In this document: piece after piece, positions 12,201 through 21,468 of the stretch
Layout of the letters: each line of letters begins with the position of its first letter
Position numbering within the stretch: position 1 is the first letter of the stretch
Origin: Nematopogon swammerdamellus
Lineage: Eukaryota; Arthropoda; Insecta; Lepidoptera; Adelidae
Assembly (NCBI GenBank): GCA_946902875.1
Contig: OX336342.1
Coordinates: 10,471,523 to 10,535,522 of the forward strand
Direction of reading: 5' to 3'
Length of the DNA stretch: 64,000 nt
Notes under the pieces: model-generated
What the model was told of the DNA's origin: nothing
What the model saw: the letters and a program-made list of their open reading frames with translations, nothing else
The model's database searches: none
Position numbers and translations under genes: made by a program

Positions 12201-15200
12201 ATGAAAATAAAAATAAATCCATATTATATTTACATAAAATATTTTTTTGTCTAAAGTTACGAGCATTTGCGAGGTTGAAGGTCACAGCCAAAATATCACA
12301 TATGTAGACTTTATTACGATCCTATAATATTATATTGTGATCGCTTGTGCTTTTCGATTTATCGGCACTTTTATATATTTTCCCATACATTTAAATAAAT
12401 ATTGCGAAATATCTCCCAAAATACTCGTCTATTTGAAAATCACGCAAGAATAAAAAGACCTTAAAATGTCGAGAACAATAAAACTGCATCATCAAAATAT
12501 CGAATGTCCACTAAAATCGATTTACGCGCCACTGTGCGGCGTATCGCGTGCGTTGGGACGGCTTTGCGAGGTCTCCGCGCGAGATCGCTCCGTGTTATAG
12601 GTCGCGTCGCGAAAGTTCGCCGCGACTGTGAAAAGACATGTGTGAGGTTTCGACATAGACGCCTTCGGCAGCGGAACCCTCGATCTATATCTGAGTTCAA
12701 AGATACTCTGGTGTGAGACTCCACGGCGGACAAATATCTAGCAATCGAAAAAAAAATCCATGATATTTGAACCAAAGTGCAGCTGTATTTTTAATTATAA
12801 AAAACCTAACACACTTGGCTCAACACCCGTTACACCCATAATTTGAGTCTATTACTTGTCGGAACTAGGTGCCGTGTCATGTATCTCACCTGGGTGAGTG
12901 TCGGCTTTGTTTGGGCGCTCCACCCCAGCGAGCGACTTGTTCGAAAATTTTTATTTATTGAAAGCGCGTCTTAAGTTATCTAACGACGCCCATTGACATT
13001 TGGTCGTATGCGGGGGTTGCGAATGCCATGCCGGCCTGAAAGGTGCCCATTCACGTCCCTCTTGAAGGACACGCAGCTGTACTTGGGGGGAAATATATGG
13101 GCAGCAAGAGCGTTCCAGAGTTTATCGCTTCTGTAAAGGAAAGATCTACAGAACGGATTGGTACGCATAAGTCACCGCGGTAAGTCAATCCCTGCCCAGT
13201 GCGCGTGGTGCGGAGGTGGAAAGGGGACGGCGGTATCGCGTTAAACTGCTCCTCCGAAATATTGAATTTTTATTTATTTCATTACTACCGTTGGTGGAAT
13301 GTCGAATCATGTATATAATTATGTTAGTCTGCCTATTTGTTAAGGTTTTGAGGTACCTACATATAATTTATTTATGTTGGGTAGTTAGAAATTTATGATC
13401 GTCTAGAAATTACGTATTCGTAGTCCTCCCCGAAACCGCCTTTTCATTATAAAGTATTAAGTACTGGTACATAAACAATATTGCGTGCAGGGGACCAAGT
13501 TCATAAGGTTACGCTTACCTAAATTATCTTAAAATCTGTTAGGTCGTGAGCCGCAATATCGTAACATTTCAAAATTTGTGAAACAAATTTTCCCTCAGGA
13601 AAACACTTAATGAAATATGAGCAGTCGGATAATTTGAGTTATTACGCCTCTAACACAACACATACGTGAACTTGAAAGTTCTCAATGAAAACTTGAAATG
13701 AGAATTTTAGACATTATTTTTCATCAAAACACAAGGTACTTGTACTTTTGGGCAAAATTTTCTTACTGGAAAAGACCGTTAGGCATCTTTATTTTTCTCG
13801 TGAATTTCATCAAGGTTATCTATTATTTTATTTTAATTAATTTATTCATTAGAATTCAAACTTATACAAGGTCAACGCTCCATAGAAATCATATTTAGCG
13901 ACAATTTGGTCGAAATAGAAATATCAAATTCTAAATGTAACTTTTAATCCGAAAATTTACAAATTCCCAAAGGGCATATTGAGTTGTGGTCGATAATCAC
14001 TTTGAGAAAGCCGAGAATGGCCAAATGCTCGCAGGAGGATCCATTATTTGTTCAAAGAATTGAATTATGAATATCTCATGACTGAACATTGACGGATTAA
14101 TCCATTTCTTTGATATCTACCTAAGAGCGAACATCCTGGGTTATTATTCAATTCATACTGAACCCGTGCAATTTAAAAAAATCTGCGCTATAAACCATTA
14201 TGTGTAATCATTCAAATTTACAAATGTATCATTCTTCAACAATCGAAAAAAAAAATCCATGACCTTTGACAACCAAAGTGCAGCTATATCTTTATAAAAA
14301 TATAATATATAAGTCAAATGATAACAAACTACACTAAAAAGTTGCAAATTGCAATTCATTAACAAAAAAACAAAATGATGGTACTTGTGTTAAAAACAAG
14401 TTGCATAATATGCACGATCATAATAAAATCAAACCTACTAACTTTTAAAGTTAGGGTCAAAACGATAGCTTGGCCGTGACCCACGACCACGCTGAGTAAG
14501 CTAAGAGGCTCTGCCGTCCTTCGTTGTAATGGACTACGTGCCCGTTGTCCCCTCGGCAGACTTCTCTCTCGCTAAGTTTGCGCCGCGGCTGGCGCTGACA
14601 ATAAAGTAACTGAGCGGTCTGTACTTATAAACTTGTAAAATGTTATTAGATGAGCATTTTATGTTATGGCCACGGAATTTCATACTGTGAAGCAATTTGT
14701 TATTTTATACTTATTAAAAGGTTTCATAATTTCTTAGCGATAAAAATAGCTTATTTAATTTTTTAAATCTGAGGTGAATATGCACTTGAATATGTCTACC
14801 TCTACTGCCAATAGTGGCAAATATCGAATAAAATCTAGCTGCTTGTTAAAACTTCATCATTGTTTTCTTGTTCAAATGAGAACAACTGACACTGAAACGG
14901 GTGCCGAAGAACCGGAGAGAAAATTTTAAAATTGTAACGTTTTCTTGTGAGCGAGTGTATCAGATTGTCTCTTCAGAAATAATGCGATTACGTATGTACA
15001 ACCTTTGAAAAAAAAAGCCGCCAAGTGCGAGTCAAACTCGCTCACCGAGGGTCACCTACAACCACAAAATATATTTGTGTTCTGTTTACCAAAATAATTG
15101 TGGTTTCGAAAATAACGAAACGCCTAAATAACAATTACAGAAATGATTTGACTGTCAGGCAAACCATTGCTTCTAGTATTTAAAATATACATTGTCGCAC

Positions 15201-18200
15201 CTGCAGTTTTCCTGTAATCTATGGCTTAGTATCTACTAACCTTATTATAACCTAAATTTTAGCTTTAGAAACCGAGGAGAACAGGGGAGGGGAACTCTCT
15301 TTTTGCACATATAACCCCCCACATTAATCTCAAAAAATGAAAACGTATCATTAACTATGCCAAATGTCAAGTTTCAACGTTACATAATTTGCGCGAAAAA
15401 CCTCTGACAGGCGAACGGACACGGGAGTGATCTTATAAGAGTTCCGCTTTTACCTTTTAAGGTACGGAACCCTAAGAACATATTACAGAGCACAGAGGAA
15501 GAAATCGCATCGCGGCCCTCCTGGGGGAAGACCGCCGATCGCTGCTCTGTGAAGCAAACGTTGCTGCTTTCAATGTATCCATTTACTATTGTCTTCCGAC
15601 CTATCACAAGCAATTATTAATTTAACTTGGGGAAATCAATTCCACGAAGTAACGTCAACGATTGTATTGGAAATACTGAGCGAATGTGCTCGTCGCTTTC
15701 CGAAAGGTCGTCTTCATTTAATAAACGAGTTTATGAAACATTTATATGGCATTTGAATGCCTTTTCAGGAACCTACATATGAACGCAATTTAGTAAATTG
15801 ACATACATTTAATGTACAGTTTTTAAAAGGGCAGCATAGCGAACTAATATGAAACGGTTCTATTTGGCTTTTCCGCCCTATATCTGCAATTGGGTGAATC
15901 AACTTTTTATTGTTTTTGGTATCTGTCTGAAAACAGGATATTATCTTGATAAATTTACCTTATTTTAATAGTTACTGCAACTCTCAGATAAGTAATTGAT
16001 TAATAGGAAAGAAGCTGCACAAAGAATTTTGAGTAATAAAAAAAAATTGGTTACCCTGGGGACAATCCCTTTTATTCCATACAAAACTGGGGACAAAATT
16101 GTCCCCTGGGTCACCCCTAAAAATTTGGTTAATGTTTTATTTTAAATAGTTCTCTACTTTTATTTCAATTGCCTATAAACCTAAGTATTTTATACTTATT
16201 GATTTTCAACTAAGTAATAAATTGTAATAAACTTTTTTTTTATTTGACTTTGCAGCTGGTTTTTACGTTACAAGAAAAAGTTTATCCACCCATTAGTAAA
16301 CTTTCTGTATCATAGTAAAGTACAAATACAAAGAGACGGGCTGATTGATTCTATTCGATTTTTATGATAAGTGGTCACATCCACTTAAACACAAATGTAG
16401 TCAATGCTATAACCTATCTATGTCAATTCTATAGTAGTAGTGCGTTGGGGAAGAGCTGTCACGTGGACGTCTTCAGCAGGAACTCGGTTCGCTGATCACG
16501 AGGCTAGGGGTGGTTAGGGGATAATGGGGAGAGGAAGAGGATCGACTTAGAATAAAGTATAGAATATGGAATTACGGAAATTTGAAGAAGGTTGTCATAA
16601 CTGTGTTCACTCGGGTGATGTGTTTAATTAACACTATCAGCGTTTTATGAATGTTTTGTTCAAAACATTTCGACACATATTTTTTCATTAACACAAACTG
16701 AGTTTCAAACACCAGACTAGTAGCGTGAAAAATGGCTATTGTAAAAATGGCTATTGAAAATACTGTATTAATTAATTGTGTCAATGTATGTCTAACTGTG
16801 TATTTATTTTTTATGGTGTAAGTAATTAAAAGCAGGGTGTTTCAGGATAGGGTAACTTCAGGGTTCGAAAGGGTTTCATATATGAAGAGGAAAAGCTCTG
16901 AAACTTTTTTCCAGATTCGGTCATTTTATATTACTTTTTAGTGAAAATCGTTTCATCGAGATTTGGTGGACGGTCAACGTCCGCCTTCATTAAATAAAAA
17001 TAAAATGACTAACTTATGTATATGCTTAAATAGTAGAATTCTACTGCATTAGGTAAATTCCAAACATTTAAATTTGAATGGCATCAAAAGAAAAAGGGGA
17101 CTGGATTAGGTCACAAATCTCTCCGTACTCACTGGCCATCGAGTTTTTATTACAATTTTCAATGTTTGTATGAAAACGAAAGTACGGAATTTCAGTTCGA
17201 GTGATGAGGACTTTTCTTATAATAAAAAGTACTTTCTATTCCTGAAGTTTCTCAAGCCTATCCTGAAACACCCTGTTTTTAATTACTTACACCATAAAAA
17301 AATTTAACAGGTTCGCTATCGGACTCCGGGAGCGGGTGGGACGCCCTGGGCGGGCTGTACGCGCTGCTGGCGCAGCACGACGCGCTCGGCGGGCACGCGC
17401 TCGCGCGCAAGTCCGTGCGCTCGCCCTCGCGCCGCCTGCGCTTCGGCCGCCGCTCCGACCCAGACATGCCGCCCCAAGCACCAGTCAGTTTACTATTCTT
17501 TTATTTATATAACGTGCTTCGTTCTGAAAAAATATGAATATGAATATGATTCATGTCAAATGTTTCGGGAGGGTTACATACAGACTCAAATAAACACGTT
17601 ACGCAAAAAAAAATGTTTTTAGCATTTACTTTTCGAGAAATTTAACAAAACATGTTTGACCGTATAAAAAATGACCGTACTATGTTCAAACGCAGAACAG
17701 CTGTTTGTTGTAAGTAAGTCACAAGGTCAATCAAACCAAGTCACAAGGTCATGGTTTTTACAGCTACTTATTTGATTTTATTTTTTTGTTAGGAGAAAAA
17801 ATGGTCCCATAAACATATGTTGTTTTCTTACGTAAAGTGTTTGTTTGAGTGCGTATGTAACCCTCCCAAAGTTATTGACATGAATAACGAAGCACCTTAT
17901 AAGAGAAGGACAGTCTACGCGTAAGTGGTCGTACACATTGTCTGTCCGCATCTAAAATTCGTATTTTCCACGTTTTATAACCACCCGCCTTTTAAATTGT
18001 AATAACCACTAAGCATGTGATGTCTGCGAACTACACCAAGTTTCTGTATGAATTAAATACCTACTATGTGAGTGCTCTTTGACTTCGTTGCATCGACCTT
18101 CATTCAGTGCAATCAATCCGGACGAGATTATCTTTGTGTTTTTTTAATGAGAACCAGTATGGATATCTGCAATGTCACAGGGACCAAAGGTGCTCAACAC

Positions 18201-21200
18201 AGTCATTTCACCTTCCCTCGCGAAAACCACGTTAGTGAGATACCAGCAAACTTCTGGATTATTGAAGTCCGGCCTGTTGATACGATGCTTGAAGACTCCC
18301 AGGTTGATGGAGTGTTGTATGTTATCACATACAACACAGGTTAAGAGCAACCTGTTGTTCACCTAATAGAACGCACTTAGCCAACCCGGAATAATAGAAA
18401 GGAAGAGTGAAGTACGCCACATACAATTACTCCTTATTGTATATAAGGTCTTTCAAAATTAGTTAATAGTACGCTAAGGGGGGGTTCTGTATCATATAGT
18501 TAGGAAAACCTATATAATTTTTTTTGGACCTGGTGCTTTTTTTAAGTAAAATATTTTTTTAAATGTTTAAATAAAAAAATAGGTGGTTGATTTTTATAGC
18601 CTAATCGATTCAGTTTCATAACAGTAACAAAAAATTATTCATTACCATTATGACGTAACACGTGTAAGTTGGTAAAAAAAATCAAATTCTTTCTATTCCA
18701 TACTAAGTGGGAAGACATTTTTGTTCCTGGCATGAAACTTAAACAATTAAGAAATAATTTTTTTTTGTAAAAAAAATTCTTTGTTATTCAAAAGTGATCT
18801 ACATATTTCCGATACAGAAAACCCCCTTAGCGTACTATCAACTAATTTTGAAAGACCTTATATAATGAGAAGGTTTGCTTGCACGTGTGTGCAGTTGGAG
18901 GAGGTGGAGGAGCTGCTGGGGCTGCGCGAGAGTCGCACTCCGGTGCGCCTGCGCTTCGGTCGCCGCTCCGCCGAGCGCGTCGTGCCGCACGTCTTCCCTC
19001 AGGAGGTGAGACTTCACTCAGCACGGCTGAAGCTACATTTTGTTAGGTTACAGGCGAGAGTAGCAGCGGCCGACTGTCATGTCCATGTCATGTCATGTCA
19101 TGACTCATGATGACGCGCGGGCGGTCCTATACGTTTTCTATCAGCACATTTGGTCGGACGCGGATGGCCAATGCTGATTTATAGATAAGCCATAGCACAG
19201 GCTCAACAGCTCCTGCTATCGAGTACAACCATGGACGAAAAAACGAGCTTTCGCGTGTAGCTCGAAGAGTGCGACACACCAAAGTATACCAATTTGAATG
19301 TTCTTGTTTTATTTTGTACGTCGAAAATTCTGCTAATTCCTATTCTTTTTTTTTATGGAAACTGACACGGTTGGCTACATCACCTACAACATCCGTGATT
19401 TCAGCCCATAACACCGAGTGAACTTGGTGCAACATCAGTGCTTCCCTTCGGTCGTGCCAGCTACACTGAACTGGACGGAAAACACAAACTATTTACATAG
19501 CCGTTTCACCGACCTTTCATTCAGTGCGGGTTAAACCCCACCACCTAGTAATATACGAAGGGAGTCATATCCCTCAATCGCCTTTTATGAAATACACGGG
19601 GAGAGATGCAGTGGGGCTATTCTTTTAAAGTACCGGCTCCACACGGTACAATGCGGTATTCAATGCGAAGAAAAACTGACTAACATCACAAGTGTCTTGT
19701 CATACATAGTAAAGTGAGTATTATAGTCACTTACAAATAATTAACCCATACTACCGCTAACAAGAACATTATTATTAACAGCATAAACGTGAATACTTAA
19801 TAATCTGACGACTCTGCCTATTTACATTACCTATGTACATCTGGTGCCATCGTCAATTTTGTTACTTAAGTATCAATATTTATCGAGTAAACAACAATGA
19901 TTAATTACCTACATTTATTACAAGGAAATGTAGATTACAAATCTAAAGACATAAAGTGTATCCAATTATCAAAGTTAGGGGGGGGGGGGGGGGGGGGCAG
20001 TCTTAGATAAAATTATGGTCAGCTAGCGCATCCTTTTAATAGTGTAGATAATAACTCTTTTAGTTAGTTTAACTTGTTGTTTAAAATTATTCTCGTAAAT
20101 TTTTTTTATGTCTAATGACAGGTTATTATATTAAGGTTAACACGATTGCAAATAAAGCTTTTTGAAGTTTTATATTATCGATGACTTACTAATTGTACAT
20201 TATTATTTATTACGTATAGCTTTTGTGCGCGGCTTCGCTCGCGTGAAATTCGTTTTAAAAAGAAGAAAGGAAGTAAGCCCGCTACCGTACCTTTATTTTG
20301 GCGCGCGGAACAAATCGGTTTGTAGCCAGAGCCACATCTTAGCGAAACCGGAACTGAATTCTATCCTGTGTCCCGTATAGGTAAATGTGCTTGTACTAAG
20401 TTTCATCAAATTCAGATGACCGGTTTAAGAGTTATGGAGGAACATACATACATACAGAAAAGATTTCTAAAAATCGTCAATTTAGTTTTAGTATCATACC
20501 TACTTAAAGTCCACAAGTAACTTACTCTATGACCATTCCTTACAGATTTATTATTAGTATGGATATGATGATGATTGATTGATCATAGTTATGATTATCG
20601 GAATGTAGATAAATGATGAATATATTTTCTGGCATAGCATAATTATGTTATGTCGTTGTACCTATGTAGTCTAATATTGTTGTTTATGTCACCTGCTAGA
20701 TTGGCGATGTTAATTACACCCTGACAAAGAAAAACTGCCGAAAATATAAAACACTTAGGTACTCAATCTCTAGGGAGAACTTTTATTACCATAACAATAC
20801 CAAACATGATGACTATGATAATGATGGCTCCCACTTAAAATGATGAAATGTAAACGGGCAATATTATGTTCCGCAGCAAGATCAGGAGCGCGACGCGCGC
20901 GCACCTTCCATGCGTCTGCGCTTCGGTCGCCGCTCCGACAACAACATGTTCGTGCTACCCTTCGAGGTTGGTGTCCGGGTGTCCGTCTTTATTCTTTATC
21001 TTCTACCTTTAACTGTTTTTCATTTTCCTATAAACTGTCATGTATAAATTCCAAGTTATCCCAACTTACAAACTTGGAATTTCCAAGTTTCATCAGCAGT
21101 TTTCGAATTAGTAGCACTTACAAACCAAACTTAGAATGAGTAAGTTCCAGAAACGTAAATCGAACCCAGAACACTCGCTTTGTATCCGGCGTATGCTTTG

Positions 21201-21288
21201 TTGACCTTCAATGTCTCTGCAGCAGACCCTCCCCAAGGACGTGAAAGTGACGGGATCAACGGAAGACAACGACAGGCAGCAGGAGTAA
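6136..21288 (+). CDS. sNPF: Short neuropeptide F precursor (gene span; five coding exons)
   Basis: Joined exons 6136-6226, 17311-17483, 18895-19005, 20877-20966 and 21223-21288 give a 176-residue prepropeptide with intact frames at every junction. Residues 1-24 are a signal peptide ending AHA. Three amidated peptides follow, each ending RLRFG-RR: SVRSPSRRLRFG (65-76, after a KR-type RK site), RTPVRLRFG (102-110) and APSMRLRFG (134-142). G donates the amide and RR is the cleavage site. The SPSRRLRF, TPVRLRF and APSMRLRF sequences are the sNPF set known from moths. sNPFs are secreted neuropeptides acting on a G-protein-coupled receptor in feeding and growth control; that role is family knowledge. 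Exon boundaries are inferred from splice consensus. AATAAA signals occur at 21,463 and about 21,925. Confidence 0.93.
8280..8540. mobile_element. Palindromic MITE-like element
   Basis: Left end CTCCTGAAAGACTTCCTGGC and right end GAAATGTCTTTCAGGTGTCG are imperfect inverted repeats rich in GGCTCCTT. An inner inverted pair, AGGGTTAATATA / TATATTAACCCT, lies near 8,392-8,435. The flanks carry the direct repeat CATTTATAACG (about 8,269 and 8,542), which would be an 11-bp target duplication. No coding capacity. Confidence 0.45.
8576..8790 (-). repeat. Dispersed element with CTAGT terminus and TTCAGTGG motif
   Basis: Read on the minus strand it ends GCCGCGAGCACAGCTAGT. The other side holds AAAATCGGTTCAGTGGTTCT and ACAGACAGACATACATACAG. 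Similar paired motifs recur at 20.2-20.46 kb and around 1.0-2.5 kb. The GC-hairpin followed by CTAG-T is Helitron-like, but the tail resembles non-LTR or SINE ends, so the class is unresolved. Confidence 0.45.
8925..9480 (+). repeat. Left long terminal inverted repeat of Transib copy
   Basis: Pairs with 12,000-12,536. Shared blocks include TTATTGTTCTCGACATTTTA, GACGAGTATTTTGGGAGATA and ACCTTCAACCTCGCAAATGC. Identity is high in the outer 400 bp and decays inward. The inner boundary is approximate. Confidence 0.85.
9973..11053 (-). pseudogene. Transib/RAG1-like transposase, catalytic core deleted
   Basis: On the minus strand, 11,053 down to 10,244 encodes a 269-residue N-terminal part. It includes PRKPFSEICPKQKKRRTEQI and TSPELAFATSMRLKANGNQD, which align with the intact transposase at 37,555 (RKPFESLGAKQKRRRTEDIR, TSQELAFATKMRLKANGNED). 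A stop then follows. In another frame, 10,233-9,973 encodes the C-terminus: HLSEEASEARNKDFREYRRS ... TNQDTCNRLLLTSDPWLS ... and a terminal ENIEFVDVDEI. The D-D part of the triad and both zinc-site halves are gone; only the final E motif remains. The junction at 10,230-10,260 carries GTCTTGCTTTATTG twice. About 350 residues are missing relative to the intact relative. No function is expected, though the N-terminal domain could in principle still bind DNA. Confidence 0.88.
10230..10260. repeat. 14-bp direct repeat at the transposase deletion junction
   Basis: GTCTTGCTTTATTG occurs at 10,230-10,243 and 10,247-10,260, separated by TCA, which is the in-frame stop on the minus strand. It marks the join between the N-terminal and C-terminal transposase segments. 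Confidence 0.85.
11640..11830. repeat. Dispersed repeat fragment inside the Transib copy
   Basis: Reads TTTTGAGATCTCGAAAACGG then TTTGAAATTTTCGATGATAT and ends near ACCCAGTGAAGCTCGGTTAC. This resembles common lepidopteran retroelement tails. It is probably a secondary insertion; the class is unresolved. Confidence 0.35.
12000..12536 (-). repeat. Right long terminal inverted repeat of Transib copy
   Basis: Reverse complement of 8,925-9,480. It ends ...TCGATTTACGCGCCACTGTG immediately before the CGGCG duplication. Confidence 0.85.
12738..12790. repeat. Short dispersed repeat D, copy 1
   Basis: CAATCGAAAAAAAAATCCAT followed by GA..TTTGA...ACCAAAGTGCAGCT. A second copy lies at 14,241-14,295. 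It is of unknown origin. Confidence 0.5.
12980..13168 (-). pseudogene. CR1/jockey-like non-LTR ORF2 C-terminal fragment
   Basis: The minus strand encodes RTNPFCRSFLYRSDKLWNAL then AAHIFPPKYSCVSFKRDVNG and HLSGR. The pattern R..F..SF..R...LWNAL....FP..Y....FK..VN.HL.GR is the C-terminal tail of CR1/jockey-type reverse transcriptase proteins. It is preceded by a stop and followed by an AT-rich tail (TTATTGAAAGCGCG at 12,955). The same tail motif (TTATTGAAAGCGCGATGGCG) appears alone at 37,098-37,150. This is a 5'-truncated dead copy. Confidence 0.7.
14241..14295. repeat. Short dispersed repeat D, copy 2
   Basis: Direct copy of 12,738-12,790 with a few differences (CAATCGAAAAAAAAAATCCA ... ACCAAAGTGCAGCTATAT). 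Confidence 0.5.
15015..15475 (+). repeat. Dispersed lepidopteran repeat (AAGTGCGAGTC family)
   Basis: Opens GCCAAGTGCGAGTCAAACTC, then CGCTCACCGAGGG, and closes TTTTACCTTTTAAGGTACGG, AACCCTAA. Start and end match a very common moth and butterfly interspersed repeat, and a diverged copy sits at 22,437-22,895. No protein is encoded. Confidence 0.6.
16807..17302. mobile_element. MITE with 45-bp inverted ends, adjoining sNPF exon 2
   Basis: Left arm TTATGGTGTAAGTAATTAAA plus AGCAGGGTGTTTCAGGATAGG mirrors the right arm at 17,256-17,301 with one mismatch. A second family member (46,701-47,207) shares only the inner part, GGTGTTTCAGGATAGG. The outer 25 bp here are therefore either an extended end or an older palindromic site that received the element. 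The right arm ends 9 bp before exon 2. Confidence 0.75.
17311..17483 (+). CDS. sNPF: sNPF coding exon 2 (peptide 1)
   Basis: Follows acceptor TTTAACAG and ends at donor GTCAGT. It encodes a spacer (SDSGSGWDALGGLYALLAQH...), then the RK site and SVRSPSRRLRFGRRSDPDMP. Strongly GC-rich, unlike the AT-rich intron around it. The minus-strand open frames here are GC artefacts. Confidence 0.93.
18140..18330. repeat. Dispersed repeat family C fragment
   Basis: Contains CCCTCGCGAAAACCACGTTA and CTTGAAGACTCCCAGGTTGA, matching 3,020-3,245 and 5,690-5,775 in order. It lies in sNPF intron 2. Confidence 0.4.
18444..18862. mobile_element. MITE, 419 bp, TA-flanked, just before sNPF exon 3
   Basis: Inverted ends of about 45 bp: TATAAGGTCTTTCAAAATTA then GTTAATAGTACGCTAAGGGG at the left, and the mirrored CCCTTAGCGTACTATCAACT then AATTTTGAAAGACCTTATA at the right. 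TA is on both sides (18,442-18,443; 18,863-18,864), fitting a Tc1/mariner-type or similar MITE. It ends 32 bp before exon 3, so the branch point and pyrimidine tract are MITE-derived or squeezed into 32 bp. Confidence 0.8.
18895..19005 (+). CDS. sNPF: sNPF coding exon 3 (peptide 2)
   Basis: 111 nt, phase 0 at both ends, between acceptor GTGTGCAG and donor GTGAGA. It encodes LEEVEELLGLRESRTPVRLR then FGRRSAERVVPHVFPQE. Confidence 0.93.
19347..19655 (-). mobile_element. SINE family A, head-truncated, with non-LTR-like fragment
   Basis: T-run and GGAAACTGACACGGTTGGCT through CCCCACCACCTAGTAA. The sequence then passes to the ATATCCCTCAATCGCCTTTT...GGGGCTATTC segment also seen at 4,735-4,815. The tRNA-like head is absent. 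Confidence 0.65.
19978..19997. repeat. Poly-G run of 20
   Basis: Uninterrupted G homopolymer in sNPF intron 3. Its length is likely unreliable in any assembly. Confidence 0.9.
20216..20465 (-). repeat. Dispersed element terminus and tail
   Basis: GCGCGGCTTCGCTCGCGTGA near 20,233 and AAGTTTCATCAAATTCAGAT ... ACATACATACATACAG near 20,397-20,457. Same architecture as 8,576-8,790. Confidence 0.45.
20877..20966 (+). CDS. sNPF: sNPF coding exon 4 (peptide 3)
   Basis: 90 nt, phase 0 at both ends, between acceptor TTCCGCAG and donor GTTGGT. It encodes QDQERDARAPSMRLRFGRRS then DNNMFVLPFE. The donor is weaker than the others (GTTGGT). Confidence 0.9.
21223..21288 (+). CDS. sNPF: sNPF coding exon 5 (C-terminal tail)
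   Basis: Follows CTCTGCAG and encodes QTLPKDVKVTGSTEDNDRQQ, E, then TAA. The acceptor is a tandem CAGCAG, so the first Gln could be skipped without a frame change. Very GC-rich 3' UTR follows to about 21,370, then AT-rich sequence with AATAAA at 21,463. Confidence 0.88.
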   Translation, partial: QTLPKDVKVTGSTEDNDRQQE

Positions 21289-21462
21289 GGCAGCCGGCCG
21301 CGCCCCGCCGCCGCCCCCGCCGCTCCGCACTCACATATCCCGCCGCCGCCGCCCGCGCCCGCCCCTCATACACTTTTTCCTTCTCCAGACGACTCTAGCC
21401 ATCTGTCAAACTACATAAAATGTCTTACATATATATAATTACATTCTACGTATATTGTGTCA

Positions 21463-21468
21463 AATAAA
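21463..21468 (+). terminator. Candidate polyadenylation signal of sNPF
   Basis: AATAAA 175 bp after the stop codon. Another AATAAA followed by an A-run occurs near 21,925. Which one is used cannot be told. Confidence 0.4.

Larger units (their letters stand above)
8925..12536 (-). mobile_element. Transib (RAG1-like) transposon, long TIRs, internally deleted
   Basis: Both ends begin CACAGTGGCGCGTAAATCGA and are flanked by the direct repeat CGGCG (8,920-8,924 and 12,537-12,541), the 5-bp GC-rich duplication typical of Transib. The inverted repeats are very long: 8,925 to about 9,480 mirrors about 12,000 to 12,536, at high identity apart from about 30 extra bases near 8,960 in the left arm. Inside, on the minus strand, lies a transposase missing its catalytic core. 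The element is non-autonomous now. It is a different family from the one at 36,294, because the termini diverge after the first dozen bases. Confidence 0.9.
6227..17310 (+). other. sNPF intron 1 (11.1 kb), repeat-filled
   Basis: Runs from donor GTGAGT to acceptor TTTAACAG. It holds AT-rich sequence (6.3-8.2 kb), a palindromic element (8,280-8,540), a degenerate repeat terminus (8,576-8,790), the deleted Transib (8,925-12,536), a CR1/jockey-like fragment (12,980-13,168), a dispersed lepidopteran repeat (15,015-15,475) and a MITE that ends next to the acceptor. Stretches at 13.3-14.9 and 15.5-16.8 kb show nothing recognisable apart from short repeats. Confidence 0.8.

Noticed and set aside
12504..12716. 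Arg-rich open frame across the right end of the deleted Transib copy
   Set aside because: It crosses the transposon boundary and target duplication, so it cannot be an ancestral gene; its composition is due to CG-rich DNA.
17279..17481. Two overlapping minus-strand open frames across sNPF exon 2
   Set aside because: They are the complement of a GC-rich coding exon; arginine- and alanine-rich nonsense with no motifs.
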